DNA of 7,574 bases from Prevotella sp. (GCA_022511055.1 JAFLSH010000146.1:1-7574); one strand, 5' to 3'. Shown: positions 1 to 7,571, counted from the first letter of the stretch. The notes: generated from the letters alone by a model not told the origin. Program-made: numbers and translations.

Positions 1-2
1 AC

Positions 3-1790
3 CTGTCAGACGTGGGCATGTATGCCAAGACCGACATGGGTGGTGGTTTCCAGGACGACTTTGATGCCAAGCTGACCCCGACCTCTGGTATGGCAGGCGG
101 CGGCGACGGCAACTACATGCAGCGCTTCTGGGATGAAGGCTATAACATGGTGAAGTATGCCAACACCATTCTTAACTACATAGACGATGTGGAAGGCTTG
201 TCGGATGAGATTCGCGATGCCTATAAAGGCCGCGCCTATTTCCACCGTGCCTACGCCTACTACAACCTCGCTTTGCAGTTTGGCGACATACCCCTGGTGA
301 CTAAGCTCATTGCTGTTCCCAAGCGTAACTATTCGTCTACGAGCAAGGAGGCCATCTTCAAGATGCTGGTCAACGACCTGGAGTTTGCCGTGGCACACGT
401 GCCTGCACAGAAAGACATGACGTATGTAGGTCAGGTCAACCAGGAAGGTTGCATGCACCTGCTCGTGAAGTGCTATCTGGCTATCGGCGAATATGAGAAG
501 GCTGAGAACATGGCTACCGACCTGATTAACAATCACGGCCTGAAGCTGATGACTGAGAGTTTCGGCGAGTGGCAGCCCTCTGGCAACGAGGAGACATGGA
601 AGGTGACACGCAACGTGGTGTGGGACTTGCACCGCACACCCAACATTGCCCACCCGGACAACAAGGAGACCATCATGATGATTTCCAACTCCAACGACCA
701 GGACTTCGCTACGTACAACGTGATGCGCGCCTGCTTTGCCCACTGGAGCAACAGCGTGATTCGCGACCCGCACGGCTTGGCAGCGCCGGGCAACACCATT
801 GCCCGCAACAATGCGAACTACAACCCGGAGCTTGACTGGGTGCGCGTGGCTGGCCGCGGTATCGCTTTGAACCGCACCTCTTTCTTCTACAACAAGTCAA
901 TCTGGTACTATGACGGTGAGACCGACTGGCAAGACCTGCGCCACAACCGCGAGGTGGGTAACTGGATGGAGATGGAAGACTTCAAGTACAACAATCCCAA
1001 TTCAGACTGCTACGGCCAGAATTTCCAGCTCTATGCTACTGAGGACTATGTAGGCGAAGACGGCACGGTGCTGGTACATGCTGGTGACCTGCTCTGCTCT
1101 GACACTATCCGCAGCTGGTATCCCACTCCGCTCTATCAGGTGTATATCCTTGACACACCCAATGAGAACAACATGGGCGCTGACCAGTTCCAGGGTGCTT
1201 CTGGCGTGGGCGCCAACGGCGACATGTACTTGTTCCGCCTGGCAGAGACCTATCTGCTTCGCGCTGAGGCCCGCCTCTATCGGAACAATGCCACAGGTGC
1301 TGCCGACGACGTGAATGCTGTTCGCCGCCGTGCCAACGCCAAGAAGATGTTCACAACGGTGAACATTGGCGACATTATGGCTGAGCGCGCCCGCGAGCTT
1401 TACCTTGAGGAGTTCCGCCAGGCAGAGATGGTGCGCGTGTCTTGGTGTCTTGCCCGCAGTGGCGTGGCCGACGAGTGGGGTAACACCTACGACCTGAACA
1501 CTTGGGATAAGCAAGAGGGCACTGACCTCAACGGTGGTAGCTACTGGTATCGCCGCTGCACCACCTACAATGTGTTCAACCAGCCTTATGGCAAGGGCTC
1601 ACAGGGCAGCCAGCAGTTTGAGTACAAGGTGAACAAGCACAACTTGTTCTGGCCGATTCCCAACTCGGCTATTACTGCCAACAACCAGGGTGTGCTGCGC
1701 CAGAACTTCGGCTACGACGGCTATTCGGATGACATCAAGATGTTCACCGACTGGCAGGAGGCCGTTGCCGATGAAGATAATGTAAACTAA
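3..1790 (+). CDS. SusD/RagB-like surface glycan-binding lipoprotein, 5'-truncated by window edge
   Basis: This is the 3' part of a SusD-like gene. The frame is open from base 3, and the GTG at 12 is internal: the residues before it (L-S-D) align with M78-S-D of the complete paralogue at 5341-7368. About 77 N-terminal residues, including the lipoprotein signal, should lie upstream. Family features are visible: the TPR-like helix GRAYFHRAYAYYNLALQFGD (about nt 228-287), the C-terminal AETYLLRAEARLY segment (about nt 1242-1280), ERARELYLEEFRQAEMVRV (about nt 1383-1439), and PIPNSAITAN near the end. Members of the family are outer-membrane lipoproteins that cap a SusC barrel and bind oligosaccharides. 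By hand, 47 of the first 66 aligned residues match the downstream paralogue. The least conserved parts are the stretch after WDLHR, the loop before YGQN, and the segment before the final YKVNKHNLFWPIP, which are candidate ligand or partner surfaces. It uses more T-ending codons than the paralogue. A partner susC is expected just upstream. The family call is very safe; the substrate is unknown. Confidence 0.95.
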   Translation: MSDVGMYAKTDMGGGFQDDFDAKLTPTSGMAGGGDGNYMQRFWDEGYNMVKYANTILNYIDDVEGLSDEIRDAYKGRAYFHRAYAYYNLALQFGDIPLVTKLIAVPKRNYSSTSKEAIFKMLVNDLEFAVAHVPAQKDMTYVGQVNQEGCMHLLVKCYLAIGEYEKAENMATDLINNHGLKLMTESFGEWQPSGNEETWKVTRNVVWDLHRTPNIAHPDNKETIMMISNSNDQDFATYNVMRACFAHWSNSVIRDPHGLAAPGNTIARNNANYNPELDWVRVAGRGIALNRTSFFYNKSIWYYDGETDWQDLRHNREVGNWMEMEDFKYNNPNSDCYGQNFQLYATEDYVGEDGTVLVHAGDLLCSDTIRSWYPTPLYQVYILDTPNENNMGADQFQGASGVGANGDMYLFRLAETYLLRAEARLYRNNATGAADDVNAVRRRANAKKMFTTVNIGDIMAERARELYLEEFRQAEMVRVSWCLARSGVADEWGNTYDLNTWDKQEGTDLNGGSYWYRRCTTYNVFNQPYGKGSQGSQQFEYKVNKHNLFWPIPNSAITANNQGVLRQNFGYDGYSDDIKMFTDWQEAVADEDNVN

Positions 1791-1822
1791 GTTTTGTTCT
1801 TAGGTTAATAGCAATTGTGGTG

Positions 1823-1856
1823 AAGGGGTTGCCTGTAACGGGGCAACCCCTTTTTT
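1823..1856 (+). terminator. Rho-independent terminator after the first susD-like gene
   Basis: A perfect 9-bp GC-rich stem pairs GGGGTTGCC (1825-1833) with GGCAACCCC (1842-1850) around an 8-nt loop. It is followed at once by six T residues (1851-1856). Two A bases at 1823-1824 can extend the stem against the first Ts. It begins 32 nt after the stop codon at 1790. There is no matching A-run on the left, so it should act on the plus strand only. It should stop most transcription from the first susD-like gene before the next susC. Confidence 0.93.
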
Positions 1857-1895
1857 CGGGGAGTTAAGGGTAGATTGTGAGGGGCAGAAAAGGCA

Positions 1896-1915
1896 TTTTT
1901 GCCGATTTTTGCCGA
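1896..1915. repeat. Two exact tandem copies of TTTTTGCCGA upstream of the susC promoter
   Basis: The 10-mer TTTTTGCCGA occurs at 1896-1905 and again at 1906-1915. The second copy ends 47 nt before the -33 element. The pair overlaps small inverted repeats: GGCA-TTTT-TGCC (1892-1903) and GCCG...CGGC (1911-1925). One helical turn between copies and a position upstream of a promoter would suit binding of a dimeric or tandem activator. That role is inference; the region could equally be unconstrained low-complexity DNA. Confidence 0.5.
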
Positions 1916-1962
1916 AAAAAGCGGCTCAGAAGCAGGTTTGAGGCTCTTTTTCGTGTTTTTTA

Positions 1963-1993
1963 TTTGTGCGTTGGACTTTTTTTGCTACTTTTG
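1963..1993 (+). promoter_or_regulatory. Bacteroidota housekeeping-type promoter for the susC-susD operon
   Basis: TTTG at 1963-1966 is a -33 element and TACTTTTG at 1986-1993 is an exact match to the -7 element TAnnTTTG, with 19 nt between them. This fits the published Bacteroides consensus for the primary sigma factor. Transcription should start around 1999-2001, leaving a leader of about 60-65 nt before the susC start. The promoter lies downstream of the terminator at 1823-1856, so the susC-susD pair has its own transcription start. Confidence 0.82.
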
Positions 1994-2032
1994 CACTGTC
2001 AATTTGAAGCTATAACCAATAAAAATACCGTT

Positions 2033-2049
2033 ACTTAATTTTATTAAGT
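2033..2049 (+). promoter_or_regulatory. Leader inverted repeat beside the susC start codon
   Basis: ACTTAAT (2033-2039) and ATTAAGT (2043-2049) form a perfect 7-bp inverted repeat around TTT. Two outer T:G pairs (2032/2050 and 2031/2051) could extend it in RNA. It lies in the predicted 5' leader, 15 nt before the ATG at 2065 and 9 nt before the in-frame GTG at 2059, where an initiating ribosome would sit. It could be an AU hairpin affecting translation, a protein operator, or chance in AT-rich DNA. The leader has no obvious Shine-Dalgarno sequence, which is normal for Bacteroidota. Confidence 0.45.
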
Positions 2050-2064
2050 GGAAAACTTGTGTCA

Positions 2065-5000
2065 ATGAAGTGTATTAAACTACTTTCCCCATCCAGGCGG
2101 CGGTGCTTTGCGATGGTATTGGCAGTCGGAGGATTGTTCGCTTATCCGATGCCAAGTGTGGCGGACCAGTCTGTTCAGGCCACCCAGAAGGCGGGTGTTG
2201 TGAAAGGGCGGGTAGCTGACAAGAGTGGCCAGCCCATTATCGGCGCTACCGTGAAAGTGAAATACGCAACGACGGGTATCGTTACCGATGCCGACGGCCA
2301 TTTCTCGCTGAACGTTAGTAGCGGCGGCATACTGGTTGTTTCCTACATTGGCTACATTGCCCAGGAGATTCCCTTCAAGCCGGGCCAGACCGTAAACGTG
2401 ACGTTAGCCGAGGATATCGAGATGCTGCAGGAAGTGGTAGTGGTTGGTTATGGCACGATGCGCAAGAAAGACCTGACGGGCTCGGTTGTGAAAATCGACC
2501 CGAGCAAGATTGCCGACCAGAATCCCGGCACCGTGCAAGACCTGCTCCGTGGTACGCCCGGCCTGCACATTGGCTATGACCCCTCTGCAAAGAGCAATGC
2601 TTCCATGCTGCTGCGCGGCCAGAACTCACTTTATACTGAGAATGACCACAACTCACCCCTTATCATTCTCGACGGCATGGTGTTCAACGGCGAGCTTTCC
2701 GAGATTAATCCCGACGACATTGCGCAGATTGACGTGCTGAAAGATGCCTCTTCTGCCGCTGTCTATGGTGCCAAGGCGGCCAGCGGCGTGATTATTATCA
2801 GCACCAAGCGGGGCAAGGCCGCCAAGCCGGTCATTAACGTGAGCGCTAACGTTGCCGCCAACGTGAAGTCGGCCTACCGCGAGGTGTTCAGCGCCGACGA
2901 GTACCTGCGTTTCCGTGAGGACTGGTACAAGGCCACCACCTACGGCTACGGTGCCGACGGCAAATGGGGCTATTACAGCACGGCCAGCGGCGTTCCCGCC
3001 GGTTACTACGACAACCCCTACCATCTCAGCAAGTATGGCATCACCCAGGACCAGTGGCGCACCATGGGCTCTATCGTTCAGGAGAGTGGCGAGAGTCTTG
3101 AGAGCCTCTATGCCCGCCGCATGCTGCTGACCAATGCCGAGAACGTGTACAAGAACTATCTTGCGGGCAACACCTGGGACTGGTATCACTCAGTGTTCCG
3201 CACGGGTTTCAACCAGGACTACAATGCCAGCATCTCGGGTGCTACCGACCGCATGAACTACTACGCATCGTTTGGCTACATGGACAACGAGGGTGTCGTG
3301 AAGGGCAACGACTACCGCGCCTTCCGCTCCAACTTCAAGCTGAACGCCAGTGTGACCGACTGGCTGGAGGTGGGCATGAACGTGAACTTCCAGGACCGTT
3401 CCGACGGCGACATTCAGGTCAGCCTCGGCGGCAACTACTGGGAAGACAACATGACGCGCAACTCTCCGTTTGCCCCTATCACGGAAGACGGCCACTACGT
3501 GCAGTACCCGATGAACGGCAGGCAGATGAACGGTGGCTATAACTTCTTCTTTCAGCGCCAGTACATGGACCTTGACAGGGGCTACACCGTGCTGAACACC
3601 ATCTTCAACGCCAAGCTGACACTGCCCTACGGCATCACCTACGCCTTCAACATCTCTCCGCGCTACCAGTGGTACTACAACCGCTACTTCATGTCGGCAG
3701 AGCTGCCCAACAGCACGCCTTCAGACCGCGGTGCGGACCGCAACACGGCTTCGCGCTTCGACTGGTCACTGAACAACACCATTACCTGGGACCAGACCTG
3801 CGGCAACCACCATTTCACCCTGACACTGGTGCAGGAGGCCGAGGAAAACCGCTCCTGGAGCGACAACATCTCTGCCCGCCTCATTACGCCTTCCGACGTG
3901 CTTGGCTTCCATTACATTACGGGGGCTGACAAGGGCTACAGCTCTTTCTCCAGCAACGACGTACACTCCACGGCAGCCGCCTACCTGGGCCGCCTGTTCT
4001 ATGGCTACAAGGACCGCTACATGTTCACGGGTACGGTGCGCCGCGACGGCTACTCCGCCTTCGGCTTCAACAATCCCTGGGCTACGTTCTGGTCGGCCGG
4101 TGCCAGCTGGGTGTTCTCCGAGGAGCGCTTTGCCGACTGGGAGTGGCTCGACATAGGCAAGCTGCGCGTGTCTTACGGCACCAACGGCAACCGCTCGCTG
4201 AGCGACACTTACCTCTCGCTGTTCAACCTTTCCAACCAGGGCTCCATGGTCTACTATGTCAACGGCAGCCCCAGTGTGACCCAGGTCTTGGCCATGTCAC
4301 GCATCGGCAACCCGAACCTGAAGTGGGAGAAGACCACCGCCTACAACGTAGGTCTCGACTTTGCCGTTCTCGGCCAGCGCCTGAGCGGCAGCATGGAGTG
4401 GTATCTCAAGCGTACCCACGATATGATTATGTCTCAGCGCCTGCCTAACTACACGGGCTTCAGCAACATTACCGCCAATCTCGGCGAGGTGCGCAACACC
4501 GGCTTCGAACTCACGCTGAATGCTGCCAACATCGACCGCGAGAACTTCAAGTGGAACACCTCTTTGGGCTTCTCTTACAACCGCAACACCATCAGACACC
4601 TCTACTACGACTATGACGAGAACGGTGTGGAGCAAGACGACATTACCAACGGCTGGTTTATCGGCAAGCCCATCGGCGAAATCTGGTACTGGGAGACCGA
4701 CGGCATCTGGCAGGCCGATGAGGCCGAAGAGGCTGCGCGCGTAAACCAGAAGCCCGGCGACCCGAAGGTGGTCAACCACTACACGGCCGACGACAGAATC
4801 CTGGAAGACGGCACTCGCATACCCGTTTACAACGACAACGACAAGGTGTTTCTCGGCACGACCAATCCGCCTGTCTACTGGACCCTGCGCAACGACTTCA
4901 CGTTGTGGAAGAACTTGACGGTCTCGTTCTCCTTCTACTCCTATTTAGGCCACAAGTGCCTGGAGACCAACTATCTGAATCAGGACAACGAAGGCAGCTC

Positions 5001-5325
5001 GATTACCAACGGCTTCAACGTTTACAGGAAGGAGTACTGGACACCCGACAACCCGACCAACAAGTACGCCCGCCTGGATGCCGTAGGCCCTGTGGGCGCA
5101 ACGAGTGTAGGCAAGCTCCGCAACCGCGGCTTTGTGCGCCTGGACAACATCTCCATCGGCTACACGTTGCCGAAGGAGTGGACCAGAAGGCTCTCTATCG
5201 ACAGTGTACACCTGACGGGCAGCATCGGCAACGTATGCACCTTCGACACCTGGGAGTACGGCGACCCCGAGACGGGCGCACTGGGCACCCGCACCTTCAA
5301 CTTTGGTCTTAACGTAACGCTTTAA
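2065..5325 (+). CDS. SusC/RagA-family TonB-linked outer-membrane transporter
   Basis: This is a complete 1086-residue SusC-like protein, a normal length for the family. It should form a 22-strand outer-membrane barrel that imports the ligand held by its SusD partner using TonB/ExbBD energy. Residues 1 to about 35 look like a Sec signal peptide: basic SPSRRR, then a hydrophobic core ending near PSVA. Residues ~45-114 form a carboxypeptidase-regulatory-like domain (VKGRVADKSGQPIIGATV...). The TonB box is EVVVVGY at 123-129. The plug (~133-251) carries the family hallmark IDVLKDASSAAVYGAKAASGV. The barrel shows NPNLKWEKTTAYNVG (~745) and YWTPDNPTNKYARL (~991), ending FNFGLNVTL. No STN domain precedes the regulatory-like domain, so transenvelope control through an anti-sigma partner is unlikely. 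I chose ATG 2065; an in-frame GTG at 2059 would add two residues. It is co-transcribed with the susD-like gene 15 nt downstream. The substrate cannot be read from sequence alone. Confidence 0.96.
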   Translation: MKCIKLLSPSRRRCFAMVLAVGGLFAYPMPSVADQSVQATQKAGVVKGRVADKSGQPIIGATVKVKYATTGIVTDADGHFSLNVSSGGILVVSYIGYIAQEIPFKPGQTVNVTLAEDIEMLQEVVVVGYGTMRKKDLTGSVVKIDPSKIADQNPGTVQDLLRGTPGLHIGYDPSAKSNASMLLRGQNSLYTENDHNSPLIILDGMVFNGELSEINPDDIAQIDVLKDASSAAVYGAKAASGVIIISTKRGKAAKPVINVSANVAANVKSAYREVFSADEYLRFREDWYKATTYGYGADGKWGYYSTASGVPAGYYDNPYHLSKYGITQDQWRTMGSIVQESGESLESLYARRMLLTNAENVYKNYLAGNTWDWYHSVFRTGFNQDYNASISGATDRMNYYASFGYMDNEGVVKGNDYRAFRSNFKLNASVTDWLEVGMNVNFQDRSDGDIQVSLGGNYWEDNMTRNSPFAPITEDGHYVQYPMNGRQMNGGYNFFFQRQYMDLDRGYTVLNTIFNAKLTLPYGITYAFNISPRYQWYYNRYFMSAELPNSTPSDRGADRNTASRFDWSLNNTITWDQTCGNHHFTLTLVQEAEENRSWSDNISARLITPSDVLGFHYITGADKGYSSFSSNDVHSTAAAYLGRLFYGYKDRYMFTGTVRRDGYSAFGFNNPWATFWSAGASWVFSEERFADWEWLDIGKLRVSYGTNGNRSLSDTYLSLFNLSNQGSMVYYVNGSPSVTQVLAMSRIGNPNLKWEKTTAYNVGLDFAVLGQRLSGSMEWYLKRTHDMIMSQRLPNYTGFSNITANLGEVRNTGFELTLNAANIDRENFKWNTSLGFSYNRNTIRHLYYDYDENGVEQDDITNGWFIGKPIGEIWYWETDGIWQADEAEEAARVNQKPGDPKVVNHYTADDRILEDGTRIPVYNDNDKVFLGTTNPPVYWTLRNDFTLWKNLTVSFSFYSYLGHKCLETNYLNQDNEGSSITNGFNVYRKEYWTPDNPTNKYARLDAVGPVGATSVGKLRNRGFVRLDNISIGYTLPKEWTRRLSIDSVHLTGSIGNVCTFDTWEYGDPETGALGTRTFNFGLNVTL

Positions 5326-5340
5326 CTCACGGAAACAACT

Positions 5341-7368
5341 ATGAAGATGAACAAGATATGCAAGGGCGGTGCCGTTGTTGCGCTGGCAGCGGTGCTGACG
5401 GGCTGCGGCGACGGCTTTCTCAGGCAAGACCCGCTGTCTTTCTACGAGCCTTCCACGACCTATGTCAACAAGACCGGCATAGAGTCGGCCATAGCCATGT
5501 GCGACCAGCACCTGCTGACCTACATAGCCGACGACAACTGGAACGTGATTCCCATGACCTCAAACTATATCATGTCTGACATTGGCCTCTATGCCAAGAC
5601 CGACATGGGCGGCGGCTTCATGGACGACTTTGACGGCAAGATTACCCCCACCTCTGGCATGGAGACCGGCGGCGACGGCAATGCCATGATGCGCTTCTGG
5701 AACGAGGCGTACACGGGCATCAAGCACGCCAACACCGTGCTTTCCTACATCGACCAGGTCGAGGGGCTCGATGCCGAGACCCGCAATGTCTACAGGGGGC
5801 GTGCCTACTTCCACCGCGCCTACCGCTACTACAACCTGGTGCTTCAGTTCGGCGACGTGCCCTTGGTCACCAGAATCATCGACGTGCCCAAACAGGACTA
5901 TAAGTCTACCTCAAAGGAAGCCATCTTCCAGATGCTGGTTTCCGACTTGGAGTTTGCCGTTCAGCACGTGCCGTCTCAGCGGCAGCTCAACACCGTGGGC
6001 GTTGTCAACCAGGAGGCTTGCATGCACCTGCTGGCAAAGTGCTACCTGGTGACTGGCGACTACGCCAAGGCCGAGCAGGTCTGCACCGAGCTGATTAGCA
6101 GCCACGGCCTGGCGCTGATGACCGCCCCCTTCGGCCAGTTCGTGGCGGGCGAGCAGGCCACATGGCCCGTTACCCGCAACGTGATTTGGGACTTGCACCG
6201 CGGCGAGAACGTGTGCGATGCGGCCAACACCGAGCTGATTATGCCCATTCTTAACTTCAGCCCCCAGTGGCGCAAGAACTACAACGCCATGCGCACCGTT
6301 TTTGCCCACTGGAGCAACGGCATCATCAGAGACCCGGCAGGCACCGGCCAGGCCACCATGAACTACAGCCGCCTGGCGGCGGGCTACGACGTGAACAACG
6401 ACTGGGTGCGCGCCATCGGCCGCGGCATCGGCTGCTTCCGCACCTCTCACCACTTCAACAAGACCATCTGGATTGACGAGGAAGGCACGCCCGACTATCA
6501 GGACCTGCGCCACAACCGCTCGGTGGGCAACTGGGTGGAGATGGAGGATATCCGCTACAACAAGCTGAACGGCGACGGCACTGCCGCCTCGCCCGACTAC
6601 TACGGCAAGCCCATGCAGCTCTATGCCACAGAGGATTACGTTGACAAGGAGAGCGGCGAGACCATCGTGCATGCCGGCGACCTGCTTTGCAGCGACACCA
6701 TCCGCAGCTGGTATCCCATTCAGCTCTGCAACGTTTACATCTTTGATGCCAACAACGAGGCCAACACGGGTGCCGACCAGTTCAACGGCGCGAGCAGCGG
6801 CTCTAACGGCAACATGTATCTGTTCCGCCTGGCCGAGACCTACCTCATTCGTGCCGAGGCCCGCTTCTATCAGGGCAAGGCGGCTGAGGCTGCCGACGAC
6901 GTGAACGCGCTCCGCAAGCGCGCCAACGCCCGCCATCTGTACACCACCGTTACCATCGGCGACATACTTGACGAGCGCGCCCGCGAGCTTTACCTGGAGG
7001 AGTGGCGGCAGGCCGAGCTGGTGCGTGTCTCCTGGTGTCTCGCCAAGAGCGGCAGGCCCGACGAGTGGGGCAACACCTATAGCCTCGACAACTGGGATAA
7101 GCAGGAGGGCACCGACCTCAGCGGCGGCAGCTACTGGTTTAGGCGGCTGACCACCTATAGCCTTTTCAATCACGGCCCGATTATCTCGAATGACGTGAGC
7201 CTGAACTATCAGGTGAACAAGCACAACCTGTTCTGGCCGATTCCCAATTCGGCCATCACCGCCAATATCGCCGCTCCGCTGCGCCAGAACTACGGCTACG
7301 ATGGCTATTCGGCCGACATTCCGATGTTCACCGACTGGCAGGAGGCCGTGGCCGATGAGGAGAGATAG
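5341..7368 (+). CDS. SusD/RagB-like surface glycan-binding lipoprotein
   Basis: This complete 675-residue SusD-like protein is longer than many family members (roughly 500-600). The N-terminus is a lipoprotein signal: basic MKMNKICK, a hydrophobic core, and lipobox LTGC with the lipidated cysteine at 22. The typical post-cysteine stretch CGDGFLRQDP follows. The N-terminal SusD-like TPR region includes GRAYFHRAYRYYNLVLQFGD starting at 153. The C-terminal RagB/SusD region includes LAETYLIRAEARFY (497-510), ERARELYLEEWRQAELVRV (545-563) and LFWPIPNSAITAN (630-642). It should sit on the cell surface as the hinged lid of the SusC-like barrel encoded 15 nt upstream and bind the incoming oligosaccharide. 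No promoter or terminator separates the two genes, so they form an operon. It is a close paralogue of the truncated gene at 3-1790 but prefers C-ending synonymous codons. The family is certain; the ligand is unknown. Confidence 0.97.
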   Translation: MKMNKICKGGAVVALAAVLTGCGDGFLRQDPLSFYEPSTTYVNKTGIESAIAMCDQHLLTYIADDNWNVIPMTSNYIMSDIGLYAKTDMGGGFMDDFDGKITPTSGMETGGDGNAMMRFWNEAYTGIKHANTVLSYIDQVEGLDAETRNVYRGRAYFHRAYRYYNLVLQFGDVPLVTRIIDVPKQDYKSTSKEAIFQMLVSDLEFAVQHVPSQRQLNTVGVVNQEACMHLLAKCYLVTGDYAKAEQVCTELISSHGLALMTAPFGQFVAGEQATWPVTRNVIWDLHRGENVCDAANTELIMPILNFSPQWRKNYNAMRTVFAHWSNGIIRDPAGTGQATMNYSRLAAGYDVNNDWVRAIGRGIGCFRTSHHFNKTIWIDEEGTPDYQDLRHNRSVGNWVEMEDIRYNKLNGDGTAASPDYYGKPMQLYATEDYVDKESGETIVHAGDLLCSDTIRSWYPIQLCNVYIFDANNEANTGADQFNGASSGSNGNMYLFRLAETYLIRAEARFYQGKAAEAADDVNALRKRANARHLYTTVTIGDILDERARELYLEEWRQAELVRVSWCLAKSGRPDEWGNTYSLDNWDKQEGTDLSGGSYWFRRLTTYSLFNHGPIISNDVSLNYQVNKHNLFWPIPNSAITANIAAPLRQNYGYDGYSADIPMFTDWQEAVADEER

Positions 7369-7458
7369 TTTTTTTGTTTAGGAGTTAAGGGAGGTTTTTT
7401 TAGGAGTTAAAGAAGATTTTTTAGGAGTTAAGGGAGTTAGAGAAGTTAAAGGAGTTAA
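7369..7458 (+). repeat. C-free GGAGTTAA repeat cluster just after the susD stop codon
   Basis: Six copies of GGAGTTAA or one-base variants start at 7381, 7403, 7424, 7433 (GGAGTTAG), 7442 (GAAGTTAA) and 7451. The spacing is 22, 21, 9, 9 and 9 nt. The first three copies follow T-runs (7369-7375, 7395-7401, 7417-7422), giving a ~21-nt unit of poly-T, AGGAGTTAA and a purine block. The last copies collapse to a 9-nt unit. No C occurs from 7354 to 7459, so no GC stem and no ordinary intrinsic terminator can form within it. A lone GGAGTTAAGGG also occurs at 1860-1870 after the first susD-like gene. The function is unknown. Confidence 0.8.
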
Positions 7459-7500
7459 GCCAAATGTTCTGTCCGCCTTTTCCAGACTTCATGGCCTCCG

Positions 7501-7528
7501 CCCTCCAATCCCTCCCAATCCACCCCCC
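7501..7528 (-). other. Canonical G-quadruplex motif on the minus strand
   Basis: Read on the minus strand, the runs are six G (7528-7523), three G (7516-7514), three G (7512-7510) and three G (7503-7501), with loops of 6, 1 and 6 nt. This satisfies the usual G3+N1-7 pattern four times. The plus strand has the matching C-runs, an i-motif type sequence. Whether it folds in the cell is not shown by sequence. Confidence 0.7.
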
Positions 7529-7571
7529 TACTAAACCTACCATACCTACTCCACCTACTAAACCTACCTCA
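7527..7571. repeat. Five 9-bp tandem repeats, consensus CCTACtaaa, at the right edge
   Basis: Consecutive 9-nt units are CCTACTAAA (7527), CCTACCATA (7536), CCTACTCCA (7545), CCTACTAAA (7554) and CCTACCTCA (7563). The first five bases never vary. The 15-mer CCTACTAAACCTACC occurs twice exactly, at 7527-7541 and 7554-7568. The array probably continues past the window edge. On the minus strand the unit reads TTTAGTAGG, reminiscent of the TTTAGGAG word in the plus-strand cluster at 7378-7385. Confidence 0.8.

Noticed and set aside
12..14. GTG at 12 as the true start of the first susD-like gene
   Set aside because: Codons before it (L-S-D) are in frame and match the paralogue's residues 78-80. 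Starting here would lose the lipoprotein signal, so the gene is cut by the window.
1911..1950. A possible minus-strand terminator near GCCG...CGGC and the T/A-runs
   Set aside because: The stems are only about 4 bp and the two GGCTC words are direct, not inverted, repeats. There is no minus-strand gene to end here.
2653..3189. Minus-strand open frames inside susC and the first susD (for example this one, 1002-1514 and 4297-4779)
   Set aside because: They show the same V/A/G-rich antisense composition and overlap conserved SusC or SusD coding sequence. No promoter or family match is visible.
5911..7224. A 437-codon open frame on the minus strand inside the second susD-like gene
   Set aside because: It lies wholly within a gene with clear SusD homology. 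Strong C-ending codon bias on the plus strand removes stops in this antisense frame. The translation is low-complexity V/A/H/G-rich with no recognisable domain.
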